Source: Sitta carolinensis | Lineage: Eukaryota; Chordata; Aves; Passeriformes; Sittidae | Length of the DNA: 64,000 bases | Reading direction: 5' to 3' | Assembly (NCBI GenBank): GCA_032173965.1 | Contig: JAVUNC010000004.1 | Location: 18,639,001 to 18,703,000 of the forward strand | Shown: positions 1 through 13,288 of the stretch, piece after piece | Layout: each line of letters opens with the position of its first letter | Numbering within the stretch: the first letter of the stretch is position 1 | Translations under genes and position numbers: made by a program | Notes under the pieces: model-generated | What the model was told of the DNA's origin: nothing | What the model saw: only the letters and a program-made list of their open reading frames with translations | Database searches by the model: none

Positions 1-3000
1 TCAAAGCACTAATTATGTATATTACTGCTTTGAAGTTTATTGTGCTTAAAGCAGCAAGACTGATCAAACTGAGTTTTTGTACTAATGCTGTCAATAATTT
101 TTGCTTACACAACAAATTGGACTTCGTCTCTCACAATGGGATTTCAATTTCTGTTGCATATTCATTCATATAGAATAAGAGAACTACTGTGTAATGCTGA
201 AATTTCAAGGATGTTTAAGTACTGTCAGTATCACATTCTTGTATTTCATTCATATTGCTTTCACTGTATAAGATATTTCTTTTCCTTAATCATTGGGCTG
301 ATGTTTACACTGCTGCTCATTCTGTTCTATAGAACAAATCAAAATTTTTCAAAAACACAATGAGCACTGTTTCCATCTTGTAGTCTATCTTCTACAGCAT
401 TGATTCCTAAAATTTAAAGATTATTTTTGGTCTTAAAAATAATTTCCCAGACAATGATTTCCATATTGATTATATAATGCTGATCTTAGGAGTCTAATAA
501 TTGATTAATTTCATTGAATTAATTATTGAATTTCATATCAAAGATAATTTATTCCAACTCCAGGTAGGGAAGAAAACAGGATCTAGATCACCATTGGTGT
601 TCTACTTGCCATAAGAATAAATTTGGAAAGAGAATTACTTATTTTGAGGTTATATATTTAGAGAAGTTGAGTAAGTCTGTTGAATTATTTGGGCTTCCTT
701 ATTATATTATGTCGGGTGCAGCTATGCTTCTATAATTTTTCACTTGCCTTTTTAATTTTCCTACTTCCCAATCTTTTATTTATAAGCATTGTTCTTAAGT
801 GCTATTAATGTGTAAATATCCACATGTATTTTTTTGTAAAGTATATTTTCTGTTCTGTCATCTATATTATAAAAGATGTGTGAAAATAGAGATGGAGCTA
901 ATATTTTACATAGCTGACAACACAGAAGAATCTAAATGACAGCTCATGCACAATCTGATGTCTACAATTTTTTTGGCAGCATGCGCTAGTAAGTAATAAG
1001 AAGATGGGTGTTACCACATGTGCCATAATTGTTACCTAAATTCAGATAAAATGCATGTTCTATAATCTAGGGTACCGATCACAGGCTATATGACATTTGA
1101 AACTACTTCTAAGGAAGAAATTTAAACCTTATCTGGAGAATTTCTCTGTCAAGTGAGGGCAACTAGAATAAATTTTCATCAAGCTCCATCACTCAAGCTG
1201 AAAAAGAAAAAATTGCATGTCATTCCTTGGGTGAGGAAACAAGGGTTGTGTAGAAAAAAAGAAATAGGTACTATTGTTTCTGTAAGTTCAGTGGAGCAAT
1301 ACTCAAGAATCTTTCTATTTTAATTGCATTTTTATCTGGATCTAAAGTGGTACTATCCACAGATTTGGTTCCATATTTTTTATTCATTTCCTAGAGCACC
1401 AGCAGGATTGCTGCTTGTACAGTGTAAATATCAGATCCTACTCTCTAAATACCAAGATGCTAAAAGAACTTAAAAATCACAGGTGTTTCTGATGGAATAT
1501 AGCTTGCAGGAAGAGAATATCATAAGAATCCAATTTGGAAGTGTTCCATATAGAGGAATAGAAGTAGTGTGTGCTAGAAAACACTGCTGGAAGAATTTTA
1601 TTTAGATATTTAGAAAAATTAGAGAAACCATCCAAATGAAACCATAAACTAATTGTGATCTATATTCATAGCCAAACCAGAAGAAATTAACTTAATAGAT
1701 TTGTTCTTTTAGTATATAAAGCTGGCTTTGCCCTGGAAAGCCTCAGTATGTGGTCTATAATTCTCTCCCTAATGGCTGCTGAATTTCTAGCTCCCATTCA
1801 CATATTAATTCTTTGCAAATGTTTTTTGGTCCAAAGACTCAAGATGTTTGGTCTTGAAAAAGGCTCAGGCTTCAAAGCACAGTTTGTCTTTCCCTCTCTC
1901 ACATATTCCAACGAGATTTTCTACTTTACTAAACAATGGGAAATACCTTTCTCACTGTGAGATTTACTGCTCCTTGCAAGTATTTGACAGCTAAACTTGG
2001 CAGTCATTTTATTGCAAGAGGATGCAAGAAAAGTTTCTGAAAGTTCTGGTTCATCTGGCAGCTAAAGGATTCCAGCAAAGCCTTGCTTGGCCTCAGTCTG
2101 AGAGTGTGGAAGCTTTAATTGTGAATTGTAGTTTAAATGTTAATGCCTTAAACCAAAAGGAGCCTGAAGGCTGAGGGGTATTTCCCAGTATATCTGCCTG
2201 AGTGGATATATATTGGAGAGTTTATCTTTTCCTACAACTGTTTAAAAATATTTAGTTGTCAAAAATCTATTGTACTCATTTGCATTCATTGAATAATTAC
2301 ACTGTGTGGCTATTAATGCATATTGGCAGTTTTCCCTGTTCATTATCTTTCTAAAAATTCTAAATCACATAATTTAACAGTATGATTTCCAGTTGATTCC
2401 TGGTATAGTTTCAAATTATTATAAAAAAAACTTTGCAAACTGATGTACGCTGATGTTATTAGGAGTATTTTTATTCCATAATAGGCTGTAAATCAGACAC
2501 ATCGTGGTAAATAGAACGTTTTCAAAAAATATTTTTGAAAATTTTTAAGAATATACAAAGCAATCTCAAAGCTGGAAGAATTATAATGCATGGCAGTAAG
2601 CTTTGTAATATCATAAATATGCAAAAGGAGTCACCCAATGATAATCCCAGAGAATCAACATGAACAGACTTTTAAACTTCTATCTTATCAGGAATTTTAA
2701 TGTCCAAACCTTTTCTCCTTTTCATTTAGTAAGTCACTTCTTTTTCCATCATTTGCTCAGGAACTTTATAGAAGACAAGCTTACTATAGTGCTATCATGA
2801 TTTTGTCCAGCCATGAATGCTCTTATATTCACAAACATTTGTGACCACGGAAACAGTTCTCCAGGAATAGTCCATCCCAAGACCAGTAGAGGTGTCTACA
2901 CCTTGCATAGGTGAAATGCTATTCTGTGAAGAGTAGCAGCTCTGTCAGCTCTGTGCACAGTAGCAACTTAAGTAGGAATAACACTTGAAGAATCCCCAGA

Positions 3001-6000
3001 TAAAGCTCCATAATGGTTTTAAATTTTTCCTAGTTCTTAATTTGACTTTGTCTAATGTGAACCTTAGCATAACCCCCATTGGATGCCATGTGGTTTTGCT
3101 TGTGCAAACAGCTGCATTAAGGAATGTTACACTTGTGTGAAGTGGTGGCTTTCCCATCTCTGTGATGTATCAGATCCAATGACAGGAGAATAAGCTGAAA
3201 AATCCATATCTGTGTTCTTGGACATGAGGACTGGAGAACTAAAGAACATTGTAACCAGGTTCTTACATCAATATTCGCAGTAAGAAAAAGTTTGTACTAG
3301 TTGGAGATCCAAATCATATATTTTAAATATTGGGTTTCTGTTACTTTTTGTGACATTGTTTTAAAATGCATTCTCTATACACAAGTCTAGCAAAGACAAC
3401 ATTAAGGAACTATGAAGGATAAAGGGATATAATACTTGTAAGAATTGCTTCCCAAGACAGACTCTCAATCTTGGTGGAGAATCACAGGTCTGGTTCAGGA
3501 GAAAAGCAGAAATAAGCCTGGAAGTGAGCCAGTACTAACTGGACAATTTTGACAATTCCTACCCTTGAGATTTTCGCATAGTTGCCTTTCTGTTACATTA
3601 GCTGTAAATCAACATGTGAATACAGTAAATAGTTAATTTGAAAAAAATCCTTGTAATGTCTGAAAACAGTAGTTTTATTTCTTTCCCTTTGTACTGAAGA
3701 AACAACATTTAAGAATAGTTGTCATAAAATCATGAAAAAACTATGAAACAAATATCTGCATATTTTCAGGTTCTTGACCCTATACTATTTTTCTTCTTAC
3801 TGCTTGATTTCAGAATTTTTTTGTTGAATCACTACAATTTGGACTTAAAAATAAAAAATTCTAGAGAAGTGGATATACTATTTACATTAACAAAATTATA
3901 CTTATGCAATTTGCAATAACGAGATGTTCCTTCTTAAATGGGAGGGTGGCAAATGTCTTGGAAATATCAGAAGAGAAACTGTGTGAAGCATGTATTTCCT
4001 CTGGCATTATGCAATAAAATATGAATATCATGAATGAAAAGCTAAAATATTTGGGGTAAGCTTTAGATGAGTAAAATTCAAATCAGAAAGAACCTCACTG
4101 AAATGATACATATCTGTAGGTATCTTAGTAGCTATCCCTTGAATTAAGGATTATGCTAGTCTGAAAGGTCTTTTTATGTCTAATTGCTAAAATAGAGTTT
4201 ACACTTAATGAAATGGGTTTGCTTTTCTCCTGGTCTTCAGAGTAATAAGTTCATGGAATTTTTTTTTTCAATAAAAAAATTTCCATGGAGAATACTTTTC
4301 AAATCTATTCTGAATATTCGCTGCCAGAATGGCTTAGTTCTAAAAGTTTTGTAAATGTATGTTTTTAAGTGTTGCCAGAATTAATTCTCAAGTCTTCTAT
4401 TAGTAATATTGATTCAGTGAAGAGAAAACCATCAAAAGTTTTAACACATTGCCTCTTGTATACCTTACTTTATTAGAAGATGATATATTATTAGAGCCTC
4501 AGTCAGCATAAATCAATCTAGTACAACCACAAGGATTTTTGCCAGCTCTGATCTAGTGTCTAGTCAATCTTTGGCCTGTTCACTAAAACAACAGATAAGT
4601 TTGCCAAGCTGGACATACTAGCTTAATTTGATATGAGAAAAGTTGGCCTATAGTATCGATCAAAAATGTATTGTTTGATGTCATAGGTGAAGAATCTACC
4701 CTACCCTTAAATTAATTTCATTGCCCCTCTCTTATACTTGGTGAGGGTTTTTTTCACCAAGTTTGTAAAGATTCGGATAGCAGCCTGTCATTGTTCTGGA
4801 TCTTGACCCAGCTTCTGCAGAAGTCAAGGGCAAATTCCCACTGGCCAAGACAGATCAGTCATCAAAGGGAAAAAAATCCCTGGAGTACTAGTTCTTCACA
4901 GGGATATGCAGAAGGAGATGATCACACAGCAACAGTAGTCATTATGTAGAAGGGAATTTTTTCTGGGGATGAAGCATTCAGGATGTTTATTAGAGCTTTT
5001 GTCATGTTATGTTCTGGAATTAGCATGCTTTTCTATTGCAGAAAATTAGCTGGCTTTTTGCCAGGTAGGATTTTTGTTCCATTTCCACTAATTTCAGACT
5101 TCCCCTGGAAATATATGTTACTCCAAGCTGTGTGTGAATATTTGTCTGTTTTTTTAGTACATGTTAAGAATTTGTTTGTATTTACTAAAATGTAAAAAAT
5201 CCAAGAGATGTTTCCACTCTTTCTATTTAAGCAGAAGATCCTTACTTCCCTTTTCCAACTTGTCTTTCATGATCTCATATTTATACCGCACTTTCCTCAT
5301 CTTTTATTTCTTCTCTGAGACTGCTGTGGACAGCATCACAGTTCCTGGCAGTGTGCTGGCACAAGATAATATTTGTATTAGCAGTGTTGCTAAAGGATTT
5401 GGAAAGATTTGTCCTGTAATACCAGTACTGGATAATCAGGCATCCAGACAGTGTAAACTGGTGGTCAGTCCCACCAGTGCAAAGATTTAATGCATTATAT
5501 GTGGTGAGTGAGTGTTGGCTGCCTTTGCTAAGGTTGGAAGCTGTGCCACAGAAGATGCTTTACTTTTATTCAAGGGTATATAAAACACTAAAACATGACT
5601 GACACACTATGAAGCAGAGAGATAACAGGCATCTTATGGTTAAGAATATACCCAAGATGGGGATTTTTGCTTGTTTATTATCCTTGCAACAACATTTGTG
5701 TTTCTGTTTTTCTCTTTCTTAATTGTAAGGGTTATTCAGCTTAGAGGAATGCATGTTTATTGTCCACGTATTCTTACAGCCATGCATTTCTAGTCAGTGT
5801 TGGGCCCTCACATATTATGTGAAAAATAATCTATTCTCTATTCTTTGTAGACAGATGCTTGTTTCTAGAGTAGAATTTTGCCACTTTGTCTAGTTTTTTT
5901 TTTCTCCTTTTGCTCTGCATATCAAAGAGAGGTAATTCTTGCTTGTGCTGATGAACTACTCCCTGTTAGAGAACTCTTTATTTAAAGATGTTTTTTCCTC

Positions 6001-6930
6001 ATTCTCTTGCAATCCTTCTCACAATAATTGATCTGACTCCATTTACTTCAACAGATTCTGCTGGCTAAAAGGTGTTGCAGTAGGATCTTTCTTGAAACTA
6101 GAGCTAGTCTTTCCACAGCCAGTCAGAAACTGGTAACAGATATACCACAAATTCTCATTTGGACTTTGCTGATTTAGTATTACACAGTAGATAATAGTAT
6201 AATTGAGTCTTTTGGTTTTGTTTTTTTTCTGTTTCAATTTGCACATTTATCCTTACAGTAATTTTGTTTCAGTCAAAACAGTTTCATATTTTTCAGCATT
6301 TATCCTAGAAACATGATACAACATAGCATCCTGAAAGAAAAAGTTGTTTTCTGTTTGAGACATAAAAGATTTGCTCATAATCACTTTGCAATCATCCTGG
6401 ACCATAAACCTTAAAAGGTAGCCAATGCATTGTTTCTATTAGGAATAACAAAGACAAAATAGGATGTGAATTATTATTTAGATGCTTCTTTTCTGAAACC
6501 AGTAATTCTCATGAACGTGGGAGACTTGCTTGGACTTGATTCACGTGTATTTTGTCAGAAACAGTCTCATGGTTTGAGGGATAATCTCATTTCACACGGT
6601 TCGGGAGGAGGACAATTTTTAAGTGCAGTCAGTAAAATGACATTAACTCCAGTGAATACACATATGCAAACAAACACAAAGTCCTGTGTGAACTGATCCT
6701 CAGCTTCCTGTGGGAATGACATCTTCAATGGATTATATTTGAGCTCACTGAGAATCAGCCGGGATGACAGCTGAGCTGGAAGCTGTGCCAGAATACTGGC
6801 TGCTGTCTGGTTTTGTATATCTTTGTGATACCTATACTTAGCCTGTGCTGTCTGGGGTAGAGACAGTAAAATTGGTATGATGGACAATTGTAAAAGGAGC
6901 CTGATGTGTGATTCTTCTGAGCAATTATAA
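1..6930. other. Unique AT-rich DNA, no gene seen
   Basis: This stretch is AT-rich with short A and T runs and no recognisable repeat. Open frames on either strand reach at most about 109 codons (5161-5490, plus strand). They carry no domain, signal peptide or conserved motif that I recognise, and their length is what chance gives in AT-rich sequence. I see no splice-bounded exon, RNA gene or transposon end. An AT-rich imperfect palindrome lies at 496-527. Confidence 0.7.
496..527. repeat. AT-rich imperfect inverted repeat
   Basis: The left arm AATAATTGATTAATT (496-510) and right arm AATTAATTATT (517-527) pair imperfectly around a loop TCATTG. The stem is pure A/T. It could extrude as a weak hairpin, or simply be a cluster of ATTA-type homeodomain core sites. 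No function can be assigned from the sequence. Confidence 0.4.
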
Positions 6931-6932
6931 CA

Positions 6933-7286
6933 CTATCTGAATAGAATAGAATCATTAAGGTTGGAAAAAAACTCCAAGATCATCAAGTCCAACCTTTTTT
7001 TAAGCACTACCATGCCAAGTAAACTATAAAAATGAGTGCTACATCCAGTAATTTCCTGAACTCTTCCAGGGAGGGTGACTCCACTTCCAGCTTCCCTGGG
7101 CAGCCCTTTCCAATGCTTACCTACCCTTTCAGTGAAGAAACTCTTCCTGTTGTCCAACCTGAACCTCCCCTGACACAGCACCCATTCAAAGGCATGGGCT
7201 GCCAGCTTCTCTAGGAGGATATTGTAAGAGGCAGTCACAAAGGTTTTACTAAGTCCAGGCGGGCAACATCTACAGCTTTCCCTCAT
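6933..7286 (-). pseudogene. Broken CR1 ORF2 remnant
   Basis: A 117-codon minus-strand open frame covers the deletion junction of the CR1 copy. Its first third resembles the RT domain (LLEKLAAH-like). Its middle resembles the C-terminal tail of CR1 ORF2 (RFRLD and FFTERV-like motifs). Its last third is untranslated tail read through by chance. The catalytic core is absent, so no enzyme could be made. The ATG is incidental and is not the true start of CR1 ORF2. Confidence 0.6.
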
Positions 7287-7440
7287 CCATTAGATGGGTC
7301 ACTTTGTCCTATAAGGAGATCAGATGGATAATGCAGGTCCTGCCTTTCCTAAATCCTTCCTAGTTGGGCCTGATCCCTTGGTAGTCCTGTATGTGCCATG
7401 TCATTGCACTCAAGATAAACTGTTCCATAACCATATATCA
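6938..7440 (-). mobile_element. CR1 LINE, 3' end, internally deleted
   Basis: The element reads on the minus strand. Its 3' tail is seen on the plus strand as a GAATAGAATAGAATCATTAAGG-like start, which is typical of avian CR1 ends. Upstream in the element (7200-7440) the minus strand encodes early reverse transcriptase sequence, including a KTFVTASYNILLEKLAAHAF-like stretch that matches the CR1 segment after the first RT motifs. Within a few codons it jumps to the extreme C-terminus of ORF2 (RFRLDNRKSFFTERVGKHW-like, about 7060-7150). The middle of the RT, including the catalytic aspartates, is therefore missing. Frameshifts and stops make it inactive. Identification is by recalled family similarity. 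Confidence 0.85.
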
Positions 7441-8014
7441 AGATGCTTCCTGAAATGGGTTCTCTATTTATGAACTCGTTTATGGCTCAATGAATTTTTT
7501 ATTTCAGTTGGTAGTACTGGTTATTTTCACGCCTTATGTTTAATTTATTTCTTGATAGCAAGGTAATTTCTGAAAAGAAAAAAACTTATTAAGTGTAAAA
7601 TTAGATGCACCGGGTGGAATTAGCAAGTTATGTATATAGGCAACATAATACAAAGATCTGAACAGAGATCTGGCTTTACCTTGATGGCCTTTCTGTCTGT
7701 GAATATGTACTTAGAACTGCATTACCTTTCTTAATAATAAACACAGGGGTGGTATGTGACCAGGTTAAAATACTAACATCCTTTGACAAAAACCATGAGA
7801 GTGATGTGAACCCTTAGTTTCTTCAAAACTACTGCCAGTAAGAAATACTATTAGGGTTTTATAGAAGTGATTTATTGATGTGAAAATTATAGCAGTGATA
7901 TAGCCTACATTTCAAGTAGTAAAAAACAAAAAATTAATAAATTCAGATAGGAATAATAAGGCTTTTATTTTTATTCTCTCCATGGCCCTTGGCTGAATTT
8001 GCTCTGATATGTCA
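7441..8014. other. Unique AT-rich DNA between CR1 pieces
   Basis: No gene or repeat is recognised. The interval separates two minus-strand CR1 fragments that represent different parts of ORF2 in an order not expected from one copy, so they are probably independent insertions. Confidence 0.6.
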
Positions 8015-8275
8015 ATGTCTCTCTGGTTCTGAGTGGCTCAGAGCTGTACCCAGCTCTCCAGATGGGTCCCATCGGTGCTGAAAAGAGGGGAAGGATCACC
8101 TTCCTGATCCTGCTGGCAGCACTCTGCCTAGTACAGGAGGTTATTTGCCTTTGCTGTGATGTCCCTTGGCTAGCTCATGGTCTGCTTCATATCGCCAGGA
8201 CCGTCTCAGCTTTCCAGCTGGTTGTCCCCACCTTGTGCTGTTCCAGCAAGAGAGCACAGGAAGCAGTGTTGGTCT
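8015..8275 (-). mobile_element. CR1 LINE fragment, ORF2 RT region
   Basis: Read on the minus strand, this matches the later reverse transcriptase segment of CR1 ORF2, around the conserved stretch that normally reads KDLGVLVD to AKKANGIL. On the plus strand it shows the familiar pattern of a GATCACCTTCCT block, then a TAGTACAGGA block, then a GGCTAGCTCATGG block, all recognisable although diverged. Neither the 3' tail nor the 5' part is present. An open plus-strand frame over it (8062-8406) is the antisense of the CR1 and not a gene. The right limit is uncertain. Confidence 0.6.
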
Positions 8276-11200
8276 CAGTCCCCCTGGAGGGACAGGTTTC
8301 ACACACAGCTCAAGGCATAATGGCTTTTCAACTCGGTCAGACTCACTGCATTTGTAAAACTGACTGTGGTGAACATCCTTCCCTTCAGCCTGTAGAGTAT
8401 TTTTAACTATTCTGTCATACCCTTATAAAATGAACAGGGATTTATGAGTAGCAGCCTTTGTCTGAATAGAAGTTAATCTGTAAAGGAATCTAAAGAGCAG
8501 AGACATGACAGAAGTGCTAAAGTGGAGCAGCTTCATAGGAGCTGTGATACACATGGTTACTCCCTTTCGATGAAGTTACATAGTTTTGAAATTATCATTA
8601 TTGCTTTTTACTTGCCAAAGTGACACTTAATATATAATTAAAAATGAATAACTTGAATGTTTGTTTTTAAACCTAATATCTAGGAACAATCTTCTTTCAA
8701 TTTATTTCTAGCTGAGGCTAAATGGTGGATCAATTCTTTGCAGATTTGGAGTATTTTCTTGTTTGAAAGTGCTAGTCCATCAATGCTAAACAACTCCTTC
8801 AGGCCTGAACAGGAAGGAGAATTTTTCCTGACATTATGAAACTGCCATAATTCCATAGTTTCTCTTCAATCCTAAAGTTGTTTGACTCATGATATTCACT
8901 GTATCCTGTCTTTATAAAGAATCACCAGAAGTCACTGCCAATGGATAGCTTGCCAGTTGGGGAATGATTTCATATAATTCAATTTCAAATCAAGTTCATT
9001 AGAGTGGACTGAACAGTATGAATGTTAACAGCTGTCAATTTTAAAACAATAATTTATGCTAAAATCTCCATGGTATGAAAGAAAACAGAGCAGCTTGACA
9101 GTGTTAAATGTTGTGTGTGAAGAATATGTTCCCTCTAAATTATTTTTGGCTTTTTATGCTTTGTGCATTGAATCAGTGACACTTCATTTATGTATATTCT
9201 CTTTGAATAACTGGAGAAAGTGCGGGTCAAATAGAAAACTTTTTAAAGGTCTTGTTGATTTGGTTTAGGAATAAGTTTTGTGATATACTTCATATGCTAC
9301 TCAAAATCAAGTTGTTTGTCATAATATAGCAAAATTTTACAATGTGTATTTCATTCAATGCCTTTTTAATCTTGATTAAGTATGCATTTTATAAATAGTA
9401 CATATACAGTATACAAACTCTGGACATATTACACAATCTCAAGGAACCTCATATGCAGCAAAAAATCATCTAAGCTCTTTTTTTAATGAAATAAATTAAT
9501 TGGGGGTTTTTAAGGCTTGAAGATGTGGGAGTGTATCTGCTGTTACAGTACAAAAAATATTAAAAAACTGTTATATAAACAGGCCTTGGCTAAATGCAGC
9601 AACACAATCTGTCTTTAGTTGGAACAATAACTTGGACTGGACTCAAGAGTAGCCCTTTTTCTTACCGTGAAAGGAAGAACCTTTGAGATGAGCAGCACTG
9701 TAAAACTTCTGTGTGACACATTTGAAAAAAATTATTATGGATGTTATGTAAACACTGTGTCTTAGTGCTTTGCAGAGGGAGGAGCTCTCTGCTCCCATCT
9801 TTTGGGAAAAGTCTAAAAAACCAGGAAATTTGCTGGTTTTATCTACACATTATGTTTGATCTAAAGCTCCATCTGGGTGGGGACTCTGGGTCTTCTTTGG
9901 AGGGTTTTGTATTTAAATTACTGTAATTCTCTTTATTTCTATCTACTCTACACGTAATATCTGGAAGAAAAATCTTGCAAAGCAGTAAATACTCTTTTCT
10001 ACATGGTATTTCTGCATGTTCAGTGCACTGGAACATACATGGAACTGGGTAAAATGTTTCACACATTCAGCCACTTGACATGAGTGAATAAAGAGTCTTT
10101 ATTCTCCTTTTGCTCTCTGAGTGTCTTTCCCAAACTCTATGTCATTCTCACAGGTTCTGTCTTAATGTCCCTGTGTATAATATTATCACTACCTGAAGTA
10201 AAGAAATAAAACAAGATTTAGCTCTATTAAACTGCAGTGAAACTAGGGTAAGGGAAAGAGAAATTAGGCCCTGATTATTTAGAGTGCAGCTGTGATGGAA
10301 ATGAGGCAGGAAGGAAAAATGTGGGAGGATGAGTAACAAAACCAGAGAAGTGTATGGAAACTACTGAATTTTCTCAGGGGTGTTCTCTGCCCCACAACAC
10401 GTTTGGTAACCGCAAATCTCTAATATAGTTACACAAAATCTTTTTCTCTCTCCCCCACTGTACCCAGTATGGATTTCACCTATTTGGCACTAACCTCCTT
10501 GCAAAATGCTTAGTATTTCATTTGAGCTAGTAAATGTAGATATCTGAAATGTCTGGCAAAACAACTTTAATCCATATCTAAGATGTCTGGCAGGAGATTC
10601 AGTTCTTCTAGTTAGTTAAGCCTGGGGCAAACTCATGTTTTTTGGGCTAAATTTTCTTTCAGGAAAGGAAACTTTGCAATTGTCCTAATCCTTTGAGCAC
10701 TGAAGCAGGGAATTTTCTTTGTTCTCAGAGGATGTTTCTCAGTAAACAAATGTATTTATAGTAAATAGAGTTAGATACAATATTAGATTTAATTTGCCTC
10801 ATTGGTAAGTGGGATAAAATACATAAACAATAAAAGGAATGTCTTCAAAAACTTCCCAACAGTAATAATATTACTTTTTTAATGTAAAGTACCTCCACTT
10901 TCTGAAAAGAAAGCTCTAAATTTTTTAAGTCAAGTCCAAAATACTAAGATGCAAAAGAATCTCAGTATTTATATCTGAAATATGGATGAAGAATTTAAAA
11001 GGTTCTAGCTACAAGATCCAACAAAATCACAAACAAAACTCCTCAATTTGATCTCTATTCAATTTGCTTACATGTTTGTAGTCACATTTCAGAAGAATGC
11101 CAATGAAAGTTTTAGTTTAGGACATGGTGACTGGTAAATAATAAAAGAAAGTGCAAGAGAAGTAAACAAACACAAAAGTTTCGCTGGACATGAATTAGTT

Positions 11201-12894
11201 TTGTAAAGAAATCAATTTCAGTTGATATATATTCATGAAATTTTTTCACAGGCTAACAGCTTGAGAGCAAGCGTAGGCAGTGGCTCTAGAAACTTGTTTG
11301 GTCAATATTTGGTCCATATGTGCATTCTGCATATAAATGAAGTCCAGAGATTGAGATTTTGAATCCCATTTTAGAGATTATGACCCCATTTAAGACGAGA
11401 CATAAAGTCTCAAAGCCTGATGCTCAAACTTCAGCTCTTCACATGAAGATTTGCTGAGAGCTGTTAGTTGTGAATGAGACCCTCCCTTTGCCAGTGTGAA
11501 ATTACGTGTAGAAGCACTATGTGAACACGGATGAGCAGCATGGTGACAGCAGCACAATACAGCAATGTGAGCAGCAGTGTTACTGCACAATGACCAAAGC
11601 TCTGCCTGCAAGGGTGAGGAGAGAGCCTGCAGGGACAGGCCATGGATATCAACAGGTGCAGCGGGGGTCTGGGGCCTGTGTGTGTGGTGGCCACATGCCA
11701 CTGCTAAGACCTTCCTTTATATCTTGGCATAACTGGGCATGAAGTCCCAAAGTTCACAGGTAAACAAAATCTACACAGGCATGTGCACATTTTGTAAATG
11801 GATGTGACCTGTGTTTGAAGACACTGTAATTAACACAGCTAGTTCTTTCATTTTCCTCTTAGCTATTTGAAACCTCTTTAACACTTTTGCAACTCTCATC
11901 TTTTACTCCCTCAAACAGGAATTAAAAAATAGAACATGTTATAAAAATTAACAATGTTCTTCTATGTTAACATTCAAAATGACAAAATGGGCATGTTGGT
12001 CAGAAATATATTTTCCAGGGAGATTCAACACCAGCAAATATTATATTCTGCTTTTTAATGGAAAATTATATGCCTTTCAAAGAAAGGGCTGGCTTATTTG
12101 CTTATGTGTGCTATCTTTCCTTTAAGTTCCCTGCTTGAAGTAAGGAGATCCTTAGAAAGACTGCAATAATCATAGCATGAGTAGAGTCATAATATCAGCA
12201 AAGGAAAGCTTTCAATTATTTATCAAATACATGAACCAACAGCTGTTCTCCCATTTTTTCTCCTTACGTTCTTCTGAAGAAACAGGGAAACCACAATCAA
12301 CCTGCCTGCATTGCAGTCCTTTAGCCACGTGCACTCCTTGAAGAGAGAGTGAACTACTGGAAGGTGCTCCTGTACAGACTGTAATAAGATAATGGTCAGC
12401 TCATGTGTCTCATCATGACTTGAGTTTTTCATCATAAAAATCACTAAGAAATGCAGAACAACAACTAGTGAATTATTGGCCTGTCGAATTGTACATTTCT
12501 CTGCATATATTTAAATCTGGATGACTATAACTGATGTAGCATCCTTGCAAACATGGTGCTGACACAGTCTTTATTAAGGTAATTATGTAAAGTATCTGAA
12601 TTTACTTAATAATGGTATCTTGCTTTGTGACAGGAATATTTGATTTAGATTGTGTGATTATGCCAACACAGGAATACATGTCAAACTATAATCTATTTGA
12701 ATACTTAACTTCGATTCACTTAATGTGATATACATAGAAAATATGAAGTAGTGTTGATATTGTTACATACAAGTTGTGTTTTGGAAAGCTTCCATACCTA
12801 AACAGAATTCATACACGTGAAAAAAAAAGAGGGTTCAAGGTTTCAGTTGTAACAGAAAGAAAGGTCCACAAAGAGGAGGCCCTGCACTGGGTAG
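8276..12894. other. Unique DNA, no gene seen
   Basis: AT-rich sequence without a recognised repeat. Around 11390-11742 the GC content rises a little and both strands are open for 73-103 codons, but the frames are low-information, rich in His, Ser and Cys on one strand, and show no family resemblance. A plus-strand run at 9741-9926 and a minus-strand one at 9839-10066 are also chance-like. Confidence 0.6.
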
Positions 12895-12899
12895 AGTTG
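12895..12899. repeat. Left target-site duplication, AGTTG
   Basis: The five bases AGTTG sit directly before the LTR start and recur directly after its end at 14220-14224. A 5-bp duplication is typical of ERVL-type integration. Confidence 0.85.
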
Positions 12900-13260
12900 T
12901 GTCGTAGTTTGGAAAAAATGAGTTTTTTCTGAACTTCAGTGGTCAAACCAATGAGTGCTCAGGTTTAAAGACACCTGGTGGCACCTGGTGTGGCCACTGA
13001 GGACAAGGATCCGCCTCTGAGAACACAAGGGGTTAAAAGCAGAGGGCTCCCCGGAAAGCTCTCTCTTGGTTCCGGTCCCTGAGGACGGAGGGATCTCCCC
13101 TGCCCAGCGGCTGGCTGGGCGGGGGAGGGGAAGCCATGCGGCCTGCGCGAGGTAGGCCTGGAACCTCGGGCACAGAGGGGGAGAGGAAAAATCCTGCAGG
13201 ATGGAAGGGTGGAGAGAGTACAAGAACCTGGAAAAGCATCAGACAGCCTTCTTTTCCCTT

Positions 13261-13288
13261 CCCCCCCCCCCTTCCCCCCCCCCCCCCC
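13261..13288. repeat. Two poly-C runs (C11, C15) in the LTR
   Basis: Eleven C, two T, then fifteen C. On the minus strand these are G runs able to form G-quadruplex-like structures. Run lengths of this kind are often wrong in assemblies. Confidence 0.9.

Noticed and set aside
6938..8275. One continuous CR1 covering both minus-strand fragments
   Set aside because: The fragment at 8015-8275 encodes a later RT part than the 7200-7440 end of the other piece, so the order is wrong for one element.
8062..8406. 114-codon plus-strand frame with a hydrophobic start like a signal peptide
   Set aside because: It largely reads antisense to a CR1 ORF2 fragment, and the apparent signal-like segment is a by-product of the antisense sequence.
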